Assembly (NCBI GenBank): GCA_030248225.1
Contig: JASANE010018349.1
Span: forward strand, 1-64,000
From: Trileptium ribeirensis
Taxonomy: Eukaryota; Nematoda; Enoplea; Enoplida; Thoracostomopsidae
Length of the DNA: 64,000 nt
Reading direction: 5' to 3'
Position numbers and translations under genes: made by a program. Under the pieces are notes generated by a model, which made no database searches, was not told the DNA's origin, and was given only the letters and a program-made list of their open reading frames with translations. Positions within the stretch are counted from its first letter, which is position 1; each line of letters starts with the position of its first letter. Of this stretch, positions 1 through 14,331 are shown piece after piece.

Positions 1-3000
1 ACGGTAAAATGGGGTGATGGTAGCAGGTAAGTATGGCTGAGAGGCCCCGACCGTAAGGGAGATATATAACTCCTTATGCGCACCTATCGTTGTACAGTTT
101 ATCGGACTACAGCAACAATTTAGGCGGTTGTTGTCTGAAATAAATTTTGACTTTTTATTTATTTGTAAAAGAAAAACCGCATCATGCGAAAAACTAGCAT
201 TTTGCAAACGAAGACGAAAGTCCATATTGTCATTATGTATAATCAACCGTAACAAGCATTCTGTATGCGTGCTCATCAGGTGGGAAGGGGACTATCACCT
301 TAAGGCCTGGACCCCCTAAGGGCTTTGCCGTCCCAACCGCCCCCCCGCGCCTAAGGCGTGCCGAAAATTTTGGCAAAAAGTCTAAATAGGAGAAAGTAGC
401 ATAAATTGCCGTCCTCCTATCGCCCACCGGGTGATAGTATCTGGGCAGGACCCTCGGATAGCGTCCGCTACCTCCCTGCGACTGCGGCCCTCGTGCATAT
501 ATGGCATTGTTTTTGATGTATATACCACCCTAGAACCCTTGACACCTTTACAGCATTATAGTGCTCATTTGACAGAAGTATGGGCACATTACATATACTG
601 TGTAACTGTGTAAGTAGCATGTCGCAAAACCGATACCTTTTACGTGAGGCGCTGAAACAACGTATAACCAACTAAGGCACGATAGACACACTTATTTCGG
701 TAAATCGGGTGCGTTTGCCTGAAGGCACCTCAAAATTCCAAAATAATGGTACCGAAATGTTAAGCCATTATTGCTAAGCTACACATGAAAACAGTTAATT
801 TCGGTCAATTTTGTTCTAAAAGGTGGTTCTTGTCTCACTAATTCGCTGAAGAGAAATAATATTACTGATAATCCAGTTGTAGGTGAGCTGTATAAGCAAT
901 AGCATACTGTAAAAAATTGAATCAAATTGGTGCAATCAACTCAGTGTGGCAGTCAAGCCACGTGTGAGAACCCTTGAGTTTCAAGTTTCAGCTGATTTAG
1001 TACTGAAAAGGAGTTTCTAGACCGCCTGATTTCCTGAAAGTAATCAATAATGCTTGACATTCCATTTGCAAATATCCTTCTAAGCGCAGGTAGATTGTGA
1101 AAATTTGAGCCAAATAGAGTGTCGGATTGCCAAAATATGTGCGAAAACTACAAATTTGGTCCAATTGTGACCTGAAAAGAGGGTTGTTCAACCCTTGGTT
1201 TGCAACGGAGTCCTGCAAGTGTGTACTTAGAGCGTTCCCTAAGTCTCACCACATGAAAAAAAATTGCCAACGTCGCTCGACGCTTTGCCGAGCTACAGAT
1301 GTAACAATAAAGTTTTGGAAATTTATACTTTATACAATGTAAAATAGCAACAAATGAGGGAGTTTCGGCCAAGAAATAGTCCAAAACGTTTTGTATTAAG
1401 TTGGCCTCAACTAAATGATACATCACCACAAAAAACACATTTCGATGGTACATTAACGAGTTATGAATTCCACAGATAAAAACTTACACTTATGCGCCAG
1501 TCAGCCACGACCAATACTCCATGTGTGGACTTTTCTTGCTTTATTTGTTTGCTAAACGCATACATTCACTCTCCTTTTTGTTCGGTCTATAAAAGTTAGA
1601 AGCACAGAGTGTGGACTGAACGAATTGACAGTTTCACACAAATCCAAAATTTGAGCAAGTGTGTTCTGCATTGCAATAGTTACGTGCAATAACGCTTAAA
1701 CGTTTAAATTTTAGATCATTTAAAACAGAAAACCTTAACTCTTAAATGAAAAAGATATTGACTTGATATACAATGAAGAAGCCACCTAAGTGTATGTATT
1801 CAGTGAACATTTGAATTAAGTCAGTTCAGCTATTGATTTGGTACGCTTGTTAATTACTAAATTTGGGTCTGTTTTGAGCTAAATACAGTCTTGAGAAGTT
1901 ATAAATATTGCAGCAATATTGGCAGAATGAGTGTAAGCCTAGCAAGCCTCGCGGTACTGTTGACTCAACTCGAGTGAGGCTCAAATAATAAAGACGTGAT
2001 CAAAGCCAACATTGCGGCAATTTTGGCCTGAACACGGGTTCGGATACCTAATTCTCTGATAAAAGAAATAATACGGGCGATGTTAGTAATATGAGTAAGC
2101 TTTCTAAGCATAGGTATACTGTGACAATATGAGCTAAATCGGTGAAACTACTGTCAAAGTACTTGGGGCAATGTTTAATTTTGGCTCATTTTTTGTAGTC
2201 TTATGTAGTAATGATTTTTATTTCAACCAAAAGGTTTATATTTCGTTATTGTCTGAAGGCAACAGATAATTGCGTAATATTGTTATTTTTAGTAGGGCAT
2301 CGAAGCACAGTTACGCTGCTAAAGTTTGAGTCAAATAATCCCATCCACTGATAAGTTAGGCTCAACAAACACAGAGTGCGGACCAATTTAAACCTGTATA
2401 TGGGTCATTTAAACGCTGCTCGGCAAAAGGAAATGCAAGCTAATGAGTATGGCAGTATATCTTGATCTTGAACCGCAACATACAGAAACAATTGTTAAAA
2501 TAGATCCGCGTTGTAGTGTTATAAATGTTCCAATCAAATTTTGCATATATGTTGAATAACGTAAAATACTCAAAAGTCGGAGTTTTTCGACCGAAAAAGG
2601 AGCAATACTTTGGTCGGATTAAAGTTGGCGTCCACTAATCACATCTTAAGAGATATTTTAATGCTTCATCAACAGTAAATCGGATAATGCCTTAAGGAGC
2701 CATGGAATGCAAAGAGAAAAACTTTTTTCAAAAAAGACTGTTCGATCAGTATGCCACAATTTTTTATCCACAACTAGCAAAACTCCACCTGTACTTCTTT
2801 CAACTTGTTCGTTTGTTAACCGCAAATATTCACTCTCGTTTCATCCAATCAATTAAGCACATGGGTACTATGTAATTACATATATATCGTGAGATTTGAA
2901 ACAAAATCAGACCAACCCGTTGTGGTTTGTCTGTAAATTGCGAAACAGTAAAATTTACACCGATTTTACGTTAACATGTAAGGAATTGCCTCATATTTTA

Positions 3001-3308
3001 ACCTTACCCTATTAACGGTACCTGGAACCGATTGTCTGTAACGTTAGTTTTGACCTAAACCGGCCCACTGTCTGCAAACGTTGGTAGTGATTACGGCAAG
3101 TCGGGTTTGAAGTCGCCTGTAAAATAACATTATGGTCAACTTTATTATCCACCTGGTACAGATGTGGTAACAATATTAGGTGCTTCTCTGGAACCGTTGG
3201 ATTAGAAAGAAGCTTACTTCTTGCCTCATATAGGTTGTATGCTATAGGGCGATATATAGAATATTTAACTCCACGAAAATACGTGGAAGTTCAAGTTAAA
3301 ACAATTCT
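1..3308. other. non-coding, repeat-rich
   Basis: No supportable gene. A G/C-rich patch at about 280-500 resembles, loosely, GC blocks in palindrome A. From about 870 to 2,420 the motif TTTGAGCCAAAT and variants recurs at roughly 190-240 bp spacing (for example near 915, 1,108, 1,873, 2,130, 2,318), suggesting a worn tandem array. Confidence 0.4.
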
Positions 3309-3606
3309 TAGTGCGTGTTTACTTAACGTCCTGTAAGATCTGATCCGATCTGATGCGAATCGGACGTTTGTTTTATATAGAGTGTGAAAACTCAATCTGT
3401 TTCGATCCGACACGTCATGCACAATTTTTATTCACCGAATCGAACAAAATGGTGTGTAAAATACATATACAACCATACATTAGGTACAGGGATTAGTCGT
3501 GTCGGATCGGATTGCATCGGATGCAATGTCAACACAATTCGCATCGGATCAGATCGGATCGGATCGTATCGCGCACCGGATCGGACGCAATGTGAATACG
3601 CTCCTT
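3309..3606. mobile_element. GGATC-rich palindromic MITE, same broad type as 42,336
   Basis: Left end GTGCGTGTTTACTTAACGTC and right end mirror ATTGCGTCC...GAGCGTATTCAC (read inverted). Inner arms are rich in GATCCGATC and ATGCGAATCGG, in inverse orientation to each other. The left flank is TTA and the right flank is TTT. The 76-codon frame at 3,384-3,614 is a by-product. Confidence 0.65.
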
Positions 3607-4607
3607 TTCTGTAAAAACTGGATGAAATTCGGTGAAAATAATAAGGTAAGATGATAAAGGATAAACTTGGGACGAATTTGCTAACATATTTTTTACTTCA
3701 GTTTAACAAAACAAGCACTGTGAAAGTATCATCCAAATTTGTTCACTCGTATCCCAAATAGTGACGGAAAACTCGAAACCCAGGATTGTTTCTCGCTTTG
3801 TATATTGGGTTGAAATGTATATTTCCACACGTCCGGAGCAACTGCAAGAGATACTTTATCACTGGTGGCAGAAAGTCGATGTTACGATCCATTTCGAAAA
3901 TTAGATCCATATCAGTCTGCCGGTTAAAGCTTTGCAGGCGATAAAGCAAAGGTTGGACTGATTTTGTTCTGAAACTGAGGATCGTTTAACAGCTGCTAGC
4001 CGCACGGTGACAAAACCCAACATTTGCACAAAAATATATTCGTAGACAGAGAACGTTAACCGTATCAAAAACGGAATATTTACTCACTTCTGCTAATACT
4101 TTCGTAGGCGTTTAAATGAAATTTTTCCAATTTATTTCTTAAAGCAGAAAAACTAGCTATGTAATTAATTTGGACAAAATTTGCCTAATCTTTAGGAAAC
4201 TTAAAAAATCCAAACATGAATTTTCACAATTTGTATTAACCCAGTGCAGCGTAAATTGTTTGAACTCTTCAATGATTGCGCATGATGGGTGATAAGTGTG
4301 ATAACACTAGGGCACATTTTATTTTAGCAGTGTCCTGATAACTCGAGATTTGTGATTAAGAAATTAATATGTGTTGGGCCTGTATACCCACCAGCAATAA
4401 AATAGGAATTACAGCAAAATTGTCCTACAGAAAACAAGTTGGCCATCAATCGTCCATCTGCACATTGATCTCCCATAAATCTGTATAATCGTATAAAATC
4501 CTTCATATATCCTATAAAATAAGTATGAATTGCTTGTTAGAAAACGTAAATATACCAAAATCGAGTTTAGTCATGAGTTTTATTGATTTTTATTGAATTG
4601 GCCGTAG
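3607..4607. other. non-coding, nothing recognised
   Basis: AT-rich DNA. Two minus frames of 60-68 codons have no recognisable product or splice context. Confidence 0.5.
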
Positions 4608-7070
4608 TTTGAGTATTGCATTATTTTTATTGTATCTTGTTCAAATCAGTATCTACAACAATTTATTAGCGATGCAATCATATATATATGTCGACCATGC
4701 ATAACTTTGAATTCAAGGAACTACATTGACTTGGCAGTTTATTTTTCGGAATTAGCGTTTGTTATTTCCTGCTTTAATCCCTGCTACAGCAACATAAATT
4801 GCTATAATTTTTATAACCATAATTAATTTATTCTTACCTTCTAAAAGGCGTGTTTTCGCGATTTCGTGTTTCTACATTTTTAAAGTTGAACGACCGAGCG
4901 TGCGCTAATATATATAATTTTTAGCTAAAAATTGTGATAATTGTCCAAGCACAATGGTAATTGCCTGCAGATAAGACACAGAATTAAGTCATGTTATATG
5001 ACTGTTAACGAAGCCACATTTGTCTTGTTCAACATAGCTGCTGTTCCGAGCTAAAACGTACGCGTATTATATAAGTACTTAAGTGTTTAAGTTATTAAAG
5101 TATTATATACATACTTGCTCATCTCCGGATAGCAGAGATTAGTCACCTGGGGCATTGCACCCACCCGTCCGCGCTCAGCGCCGACCCCTCGGGAAGGTGG
5201 ACTGATTTCCCCTTACGGTGCCGAAGGCGCCACAGGCCTACTTCCCTGACGCCAAAGGCGCCACTAGTTCTCTGCGCCGTAAAATTTCGTAACAATAGGC
5301 AAAATTGAGAAAAACTTGGGAAAATAGCTATAAATTGTCAAAAAGTAGATACATTGTCACAAAAAGTAAGAAAAATTAAGCAAAAAATTCGCGAAAACTA
5401 TACTATGACTTTAAAAAATTTAGGCATTCTACAACCCGCGAACCCTTCTGTCTGCGGCTATCCTCAACTCTGGGAACACGAAGGTCCACCCTCCCGCTTC
5501 CCCGGAACCTACTAGCCAACTGGAACCTTCTACCGTAAGCAAAACCGTTAATAGGTTCTCTTAGGTTATAGCAACTATTAATTATTCCTATATCGTTATG
5601 TGTGTTTTAAGCAAACCTAATACACTTCTGCAGCAATCTTTTTGTTTTTAGGGTTGAACGCAGTATAAAGACGCTTAGAACAGGATTATAACCAGTTGTG
5701 ATATAAATCGCGTTTCTGACATAATATTTGTTTTTAGCGTTGAACGTAGTATAAAAACGCTTGGAAATGAATTATCACCAGTTGTGATACAAATCGCATT
5801 TATAACAGAGTAATTGTTTTGCGGACTGCACGAGTGAAAATGGGATAAGTAGCTGTCTTTGCATTGTTGTTGTTGTTATTGTATCTGCTAAGGTTAGTCT
5901 ATTTAAATTATTTAAATTAACCCTTTATGTATGAATTTATTTAAATTTCGGGTATCGATGAACAATTTTTGGTAGCCACCAAGTATGGAACCACGAACGC
6001 TCGGGTGAAAGTCACATTTACTAACAATTGAGATATTTCTTGGATCCCTAAGGCTCCTTGCAAAGCGGGACCACCACAACATGTGTACAATCGCTCAGTA
6101 TACGTCGATTTTGTTAGTACTAAGCATTCAAACGTAATTAGCTGTTGTCTAAATATTGTAGGAGTTGAAATGTTAAGGTATCTAAAACATTGATTATTAG
6201 TGAATTGATTCGACGCAAATTTTTACAATAGGTACCACCTCCAGTTGCTTGGCTATGGCAGCGATGTCACGTTGAAACCACTCTTATTGGGAACAAAACG
6301 GCTATTAGATTTTCAGATCAATTCAAAGCAAATATGGCAATTAAATAATGTAACTTTTTAAACACTCACTTGGCTTGATTCATATTTTCAGTGCTTACGT
6401 CACTACGCGATGTTCGTTGCACGGCATAATTTTACTTCGATAGCCGTTTTTAACGAAAACAGACATGTTTAAACACGTTTTACACAAAATATGAGAGTTT
6501 TTACCAATCTCAAACAAACCCCTCGTATATCTGTTACACAATTTTGTTCCGGATAGTAAAGTAATTTGGCTCACTTTTCAAAATGTATAGACGTGCGATT
6601 GTACGCTTATTATCTTAATGACACACACCCCTCATTGCATGACACAATCAGCAAATTTAAGTTCCAGTAAAGTCATTATTTACAAATTGAATATCTCTAA
6701 GACAAATGCTGGACCAATTTTACGTATCTTCAACCAGCGTTTGCATTAAGAAATTAGTGGTCAAACTCATTTATTTAAAGAAATAATTATTTCCGTTTTA
6801 CACATTATTAGGCAGAAGAGGACAGTTTTGTTTACGCACTATGTGCAATATAAACGTACATTCCGAATTTGTATTAAACAAACTAACGTCAAATTATCCT
6901 TTTGCACATTCGCTGAACCGTAATAAAATTCCTCAGTACTAACCCGAAGTACTCGCTAAATGGTTAGTTTTACAAAAAAAGTTATGAGCGTGTTACCTGA
7001 TTTACCCGATGTACGTTCTAAAATTATAGACCACTGAAGTCGTTACAGTACTGGTGTTTCTGCTAGTTAT
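4608..7070 (+). repeat. left arm of giant palindrome A
   Basis: Reads as the reverse complement of about 9,405-11,669. The outer border starts TTTGAGTATTGCATTATT, with its mirror at 11,650-11,669. The outer 100 bp differ by roughly 8-10%. The zone 5,640-5,880 is almost identical between arms. Beyond about 5,900 the arms diverge strongly, with indels, but remain recognisable to about 7,070. It carries GC-rich blocks near 5,150-5,290 and 5,430-5,530 and an 86-bp tandem duplication. No coding capacity seen. Confidence 0.85.
5641..5812 (+). repeat. 86-bp tandem duplication inside palindrome A arm
   Basis: Two diverged direct copies starting TTTGTTTTTAG at 5,641 and 5,727. Both contain GTTGAACG(C/T)AGTATAAA and CCAGTTGTGATA. 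The same pair is present in inverted orientation at about 10,455-10,625, so the duplication is older than the arm doubling. Confidence 0.75.
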
Positions 7071-9404
7071 ACCTCAGCTTGTCTACATCATTTGTTATTA
7101 TAAACCACTTGATCTGGGAATAAACGACGATATTATTATTTACGTTACAACCTGAATGGTTGGTTTTCACGATATTTAGCAGTGCACGAACGTAATTCTT
7201 TCTGCAAAAACCGTGTCTAAAAATGAATGATCTAAACCTCGCTCGTTGGCTGCGATTTAAGCATGCAACCTGACGGACAGCTATAGCTTGACGTTCATAT
7301 GACGAAAAGATACTAGGCGTCATTTATTTCCTTTATTCCGGTCGTTATCTCGATCTATCGTAATAAGAGGTAGCTCGATAAGTTGGTACGGTTTAACAGG
7401 AGCAACCTGTTGTTTTGGTCGCCCCCTCACTAAACTGGGTTTTTAAAGATATAGCGTAACTCGTCTCAGTTTTTGTTCTGCAGCGATGTTACTATTTATT
7501 TTGTATACATGTGTTTCCCGACATCTTATTGCATTGAAGCATTTTGTTTGCGTCTACTTTGCAGTACAAACTTTATGATGCAAATATATAATATTTGGGA
7601 TTACAATTTTGTACTTATATGTAACGGCGACTGCCGACGTGACATTGTTATAGGGTAGTAATAATTCTCCATTTAACAGAATTGTTATAATGCTAACAAA
7701 ACCACATAACTTATAGAAGTTAAACATTCTTATTTCATCCTTATAGCAAAATGGCTTGAAGTCAGAAAGTTTTGAACCCTCTGCAGAAGTGAAAGTATTT
7801 TTGAAGTTTATATCTATCAATCTGTTGGTTTTTTAAATGCTGAACCGCGAAGATAAAAGAATTTGGATTAACTGACATAAGTGATTAAAAGACATCACAT
7901 TGCCACAGAGATTTTAGTTTTCTCCTTGGCTTAGCAGCACATTTTGACAATTTTGAGTGAGTACTTTAATACCTATATTCTTTCATTAATCGTTGCAATG
8001 TAGTTCTCGTTGAAGTGGAGTACTGCATGTGCGAGAGCTTTTAGTACTATAGTGCGAGTAACTTTATAGTGCACAAGTCGTTGATTAGCTAATCGAATCA
8101 TAATCAACTTCATCCCAAACTTTTTATTCTACGGGGCACCAGGCACACTATCATGGTTATATAAAGCTAAAATAATATAGCTAATCTACGGGTCTCACCG
8201 CAGTATATATATAGTTACTACATGAAGGATAAGTCGTACATAGATTAAATGGTATCAAATTTCACTGCATTGATATCGTAAAATGATTGTTTAACATAAC
8301 CTCTAGAGGCATCGAATTTTTCACAATATATAAACGATGAGGTCACAAAAATGCGCAATCTAAATGTCGCGTAAAAAAGAGTTCTAAATTCTGAGGTTAC
8401 TTCTAAAATAAAAGATATTAAAAATTAAAATATTAAAAAATTAAATTATATAAAATAAAATCACAAGTTTTATATAAAATGTTTTTACCAAGCTTCGGAT
8501 AAGCATATCAAATGAATTCTCATTGCCCGAAAATATTTCAAATTATATAGACTATTCCTTACTTTCTACATTAAAATAAAACCGCAACATCAGCAAAAAA
8601 CTAACTTATTTTACAATATTTTTTCCTTTATGGAAATAAATTACTTACACCAACTTAATTTTAATTTTAACGAAAGACAATATTGAAAAAAATGGGTTAC
8701 TACCAAATGACACAGTTAACGGAGTTACGTGTAATTTACTCATTGTCAAAAAATTTTCGAGTTCTGTTTTACATAAAATTGTTTTTGCGGTGAAGCACCT
8801 TATAAAGTAGAATTTAGGCTGAATGATTGGCTAGAAATGTAGTCCAGCTAAGTCAAGCTCTTCCAAAAAACATGTAGAGAGTTGTCGAAAAAAATTAGGT
8901 TACATTTATGTTATCAATTTTCTACCACATCTGTCTACACCTCCCATACGTTGGACTATAAAAGTAACTGATAAGCATAATATCACTTTTGGTATTATCT
9001 AATCTCATAACAACTAAATTTTAACAAGATTCAAGTTGCTATACATATCTTTTCATGCTCAAACCGGTTATAAACAGACGAAAACACTGCTTTCTGTTTT
9101 ATACAGAGTTTAGTTGCAATTCTATTAGGAGTGTCAATTACGCAGCTAGTCACACTAATCAAACACATAGAGTAAAACTTACAAATCATTTGCATAAATA
9201 ATCAGCCTGCGCGCAACGATGCCATCTTTCATTTAAAAAGGTATGTTTAGAAATCTTAAATTAAGATGCCGTTATCAAGATTATCATCTGAAGTAAAGTA
9301 TAAAGCAAAACAAAAGGAAATGAAGAAGTAATATATAGTGTTGCGTGATAAAATTCATCCAGATATTATAGCTATTAATCAGGGTTAGCGAAGACATCAC
9401 GGGT
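7071..9404. other. spacer of palindrome A, non-coding
   Basis: About 2.3 kb of AT-rich DNA between the arms. Contains a near-pure A/T stretch around 8,405-8,465. Open frames here (up to 88 codons) have no recognisable product or splice context. No transposase seen. Confidence 0.6.
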
Positions 9405-11669
9405 CGAAAAGAACTAGCGAAGACGTACTGTAACGACTTCAGTGGTCTAAATGAGAACCATTGGTAATCAGGTACACGCTCATAACTTTTTTTGTAAACT
9501 AACCATTTACGATACTTCGGGTTAAGACTGAGAATTTTATTACGGTTCACGATGTGCAAGGATAATTTACGTTATTCGTTTAATACAATTCGGAATTACG
9601 TTCAATTTGCATAGTGCGTAACACTGTCCTCTTCTGCCTAATAAGGTACGGAAAGATCATTTTCTTTAAATAATATTTACCACTAATTTCTATCACGCTT
9701 TAATCGTAAATTGGTCCACATTTGTCTAAGAAATATTCATTTTGTAATAATACTTTACTGACTTAAATTTTCATTTTATGGATGAGGGTTTTCATCACAA
9801 TAATAAGCGTACTCGCACGTCTATACATTTTGAAAAGTGAGCCAATTACTTACTATCCGACATCGTTACAATATCGAGGGTTTTTTATCGGTACTCTCAT
9901 ATTTTGTGTAATGTGTTTAACATTCTTTTCGTTAAACGCTATCGAAGTAAATTATCCTCCGACATCGCGTATACGTACAGAAAGGATATCAAGCCAAGCG
10001 AAGTGTTTAAAAAGTACATTATTTAATTGCCAATTTCTTTAATTATCTAAAATTCTAATAGCCGTTTTGTTCCCAATAAGTGGTTTAATGTGTAGTCGTC
10101 AACCGAGCCTGGGCTGTACCTATTAAAATTTGTTATCATTACTAAATAATCAATTTAATACCTACATTTCCTCCTACATATTTTAATACAGTAATTATGT
10201 TCAATCTAACTCAAATTATACTACTACACATGTTGTGACCCGTTCTTGCAGGAGCCTAGGGATCCAGAATCTCTTATAATGACTTTCACCTGCGTCTGTT
10301 CCACTTGGTCTACCAATTTTCCCACCCGATTATAATCATACATAAAGGCCTCAAATTAATAGATGAACCTTAAGGGATACAATAACAACAACAACAATGC
10401 AAAAACAGCTACTTATCCCATTTTCACTCGTGCAGTCCGCAAAACAATTACTCTGTTATAAATGCGATTTGTATCACAACTGGTGATAATTCATTTCCAA
10501 GCGTTTTTATACTACGTTCTACGCTAAAAACAAATATTATGTCAGAAACGCGATTTATATCACAACTGGTTATAATCCTGTTCTGAAGCGTCTTTATACT
10601 GCGTTCAACCCTTAAAACAAAAAGATTGCTGGATAAGTGTATTAGGTTTGCTAAAAACATACATAACCATATAGGAATAATTAATAGTTGCTATAACCTA
10701 GAATAGAAACTATTAATGGTTTTGCTTACGGTAGAAGGTTCCAGTTGGCTAGTAGGTTCCGGGAAGCGGGAGGGTGGACCTTCGTGTTCCCAGAGTTGAG
10801 GATAGCCGGATAGATAAGGGTTTGTGGGTTGTAGAATGCCTAAATTTTTTAAAGTCATAGTATAGTTTTTGCGAATTTTTTGCTTAATTTGTCTTGGTTT
10901 TGTGACAATGTGTTTACTTTTTGATTCTTTATAGCTATTTTCCCAAGTTTTTACTCAATTTTGCCTATTGTTACGAAATTTTACGGCGCAGAGAACTAGT
11001 GGCGCCTTTGGCGTCAGGGAAGGAGGCCGGTGGCGCCTTCGGCACCGTAAAAGGGGGTATTAGTCCACCTTCCCGAAGGGTCGGCGCTGTAGCGCGGACG
11101 GGTGGGTGCAATGCCCCAGGTGACTTATCTCTGCGTATCCGGAGATGAGCAAGTAATGGTACATAAGATTTCCAGAACTTAAACACTTAAGTACTGAATA
11201 TAATACGCGTATGTTTTAGCTCGTAATAGCAGCTATGTTGAACAAGACAAATGTGGCTTCGTTAACAGTCATATAACATGACTTAATTCTGTGTCTTATC
11301 TGCAGGCAATTACCATTGTGCTTGGTAATATTATCACAATTTTTAGCTAAAAATTATATATACTTGAGCGCATGCTCGGTCGTTCAACTTTAAAAATGTA
11401 GAAACACGAAAATTGCTAGAAAACACGCCTTTTAGAAGGTAAGAATAAATTAATTATGGTTATAAAATTTATAGCAATTTATGTTGCTGTACCAAGGAGT
11501 GAAGCAGGAAATAACAAACGCTAATTCCGAAAAATAAACTGCCGAGTCAAATGTAGTTCCTTGAATTCAAAGTTATGCACGGTTGCCTCCGATATACCAT
11601 CGCATCGCTGAGAAATTGTTGTAGATACTGATTTGAACAAGATACAATAAAAATAATGCAATACTCAAA
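9405..11669 (-). repeat. right arm of giant palindrome A
   Basis: Inverted copy of 4,608-7,070. The right border ends GCAATACTCAAA at 11,669. Only 50 bp separate it from the left border of palindrome B at 11,720. No clear target-site duplication is visible outside the two borders of palindrome A. Confidence 0.85.
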
Positions 11670-11952
11670 AAATGCCTGCTACAAATACGTAACTGAACGA
11701 AGTACATTAATGTATTGCTCATGTATAATAAAAGTAATCGAAGGTCGCAAAAATCATATTAATATATAAGTTCATCATCATTGCACGACGACAGGCTGCT
11801 TGTTAACTGGGCAGCTAGCAAACCCTTCTGCCTGCCCTACATCATATTACACGCATTGTTGGTATTACTTAGGTATGGTCATAGATCGATTGTATTCCAC
11901 CAGCACCAGCTAACATCTAAATGTATAATAAAGAGCTAAGTTTGCGTGTCGG

Positions 11953-12135
11953 ATGTCGCAGGAAGCTGTAGCCCCCCCGACCTAGTGTCTCCTCGACGCG
12001 TGCCCTCCTCGACGAGGTGTAGCTCCCTACCTGAGGTGTAGCCTCCCTAGTGAGGTGTAGCCGACCTGAGGTGTAGCCCCCTGATCTTAGGTGTAGCCCA
12101 CCTGAGGTGTATCCTACCTGACGTGTACAGCTCCT
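11953..12135 (-). repeat. degenerate partner of the G-run minisatellite
   Basis: Units of GAGGTGTAGCC with shortened or broken C-runs, in the position mirror to 20,011-20,222. Copies vary in length and several have lost the C-run, in contrast to the regular array in the other arm. Confidence 0.85.
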
Positions 12136-13976
12136 CACCCAACATATCGGGGTGCCATTTTTTGATAAGGCCTAGGATCTGCCTGAATTTTGAGATGTTT
12201 CTCTTGCTCATGGTTGGTTTGTGAGCATAAATGGATTTAGGTGTTGATGGTGCTACAAAATTTCTGACAGGCTCGTTCTAGTTTACTTTAATCCGACAAT
12301 GCCCTAGCAGCATCCGCACTCAGGCTCAGTGCTCCAAATGGCTTTCCTAACTAGGACCATTTTGGATGGACTTGCATAAAAACAGACCATGGTTCGCGTC
12401 ACTCTCGTCAACACTAGAATACGACTATTTCGGATTAAGATCGGTCTTCTACCCCTGACAGGTTTCAGCAGTTTGTTTTGCAGACAGCCCCAATATTTGA
12501 AAAATTCAGGGTTTTTTTACATCTCGGAAGGGGTCTACACACTGTACATCCAAACGTTTCATTTTGGCTTCAAAAAGTGGTGTTTCAAAGTACATGGTTT
12601 TGTGAACTACCCATATATGCCCCCGGTCGGCAGCAGGAATCAAACAATACGATGTTTCAGGACTATTATCCTTTTGTGGTGGATTCCCAAGTGAACCATA
12701 TAGACGAAATTTCTGGAGTGGATGCGTACTTGGTGGCATGTATGTGGAAAGAACATCGCCTAAAACAACGCTCAAAAGACACCGGAAGATTAAAATTTTA
12801 GTGTCAAATCTACAAGTTTAAAGCTCAATTTTTTGATAGCACACAGTCCCACTGAATGAGGTAAAAATCGAAATCAATGTGTTGAGAAGATAGTTGATGC
12901 GGCATTATTTTTGTAATGTAGGCAGCGGCGACAAGTGTGTCTAGGTCACCTCTAGTTTTCAAATTAAAGCAGGGCTGCCTGAAGGCGCACTTCGATTTTC
13001 TGAGCGCCCTTTCCTTCGAAGAAGCGTGCCGTAAGCCGACGTAGTTTAAATGTGTTGAAGTTTATTGAAGACTTTTTTACTATTGGTATGGTATCTCAGT
13101 TGTTCAGTATTAGTTGCCACAGAAGCTATAGCAGGTACCGTCTTTGGGAAACGTCTATAGATTTATAGTCAAGTTGTTTATTACTCATTTGCATTGTTAT
13201 TACTGTTCTGCTTGTGAACCGGACAAAATCACCAGTATTTACTGTCATCGGACAGCTAGGCTATGGGACTATGAAACGTCACGGTTGGAACAGACAGAAA
13301 TCTTTACAACGCGCAGCTAGGAAACTCAGTGTTTTTAACAGCAACGCCTTAATTTTATTGCCAAGATCAGCAGCAGCTCGAAAAATAACACAAAAATTAC
13401 GAACTGAGAGTATATAACTAACGCAATATTTATACTCTTTATTGAGGAAAATGTTCATATTCTCGTTTCAAAAATCCTCATTTAAAAATTCGTTCCGAAC
13501 TTGTAACGCTCCTATTGAAGAAGCAAGTTATATTTGAAAATATGGGATGTTATTTATAGCACGTAGGTGTTGGTAGATAATGCACATATATTATATAGAT
13601 TCACATTATGCATATATGCTGCAAATGGGACTATGGATACCTCTATTCGGGAAAAATTTTGTCGGGGGCATTAATCGAAACTCCCGTGGGGACCTGATTT
13701 AAGAAAAGGGCAACTAAATTAATACGACGTACGTCGTTTTGTCCATTGATGTTGACTACTGAACTACAGGAGAACATCTGCCGAGCCGCGTTGTTTTATA
13801 ACGCGGTAGTGGTATATTTTTGTACCTATGCATTAAGATCTATGCGGTATGATTACATCATAATCGATAAATTCCATTACATCTTTCAGATAACGTGAAA
13901 TGCTTAAATTTTTCAAGGGGAAATGTCGGTTAATATAGCTTGAGGAGGGTACGTCCCTTATGGGGTATCCTTGAAC

Positions 13977-14331
13977 CAACGGCGTAGCCAGGAATTTTGA
14001 AGGGGGTCGCGGCCCACAGTGGGTACCTAAAACGGGGGTCCGGGGGATGCTCAGAAATGTGAAAGCGGGGTCCAGAATTGGTATATATTAAGTACGCCAT
14101 AAACAAGTAAAAAATGCAACTGTTGCCAAAATAGCGAATTTTAATACAAAAATGTTAAGTTTGGTCAAAAATACGGTTGAAAATAATTGTTTTCTAGCGC
14201 GAGATAGGATAGTTTTAGGACAATTTCCGACATGATTTTCAACAGGAATCGTTCAAAAAAAATTTGTTTGGGGTTGAGCCAAAAAGGGGGGGTCGCGACC
14301 CCCGCAACCCCCCCTCCTGGCTACGCCTCTG
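13977..14331 (+). mobile_element. hAT-like MITE, family GGCGTAGCC, copy in left arm
   Basis: Ends CAACGGCGTAGCCAGG and CCTGGCTACGCCTCTG, with flanks CCTTGAAC and CCTCAAAC (6 of 8 match). It carries G/C runs near both ends and an AT-rich middle with no coding capacity. It is more diverged from the 28,227 copy than its partner in the right arm is. Confidence 0.85.

Noticed and set aside
12389..12801. Frames of 89-107 codons in palindrome B left arm
   Set aside because: Both strands are open, the mirror copy at 19.3-19.75 kb has frame-breaking indels, and no product is recognisable.
13214..13417. Frame present in both arms of palindrome B (67 codons, mirror at 18,661-18,939)
   Set aside because: The two copies differ by indels and reading-frame starts. 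The shared C-terminal text follows from arm homology, not shown constraint. Worth a dN/dS test, but not called.
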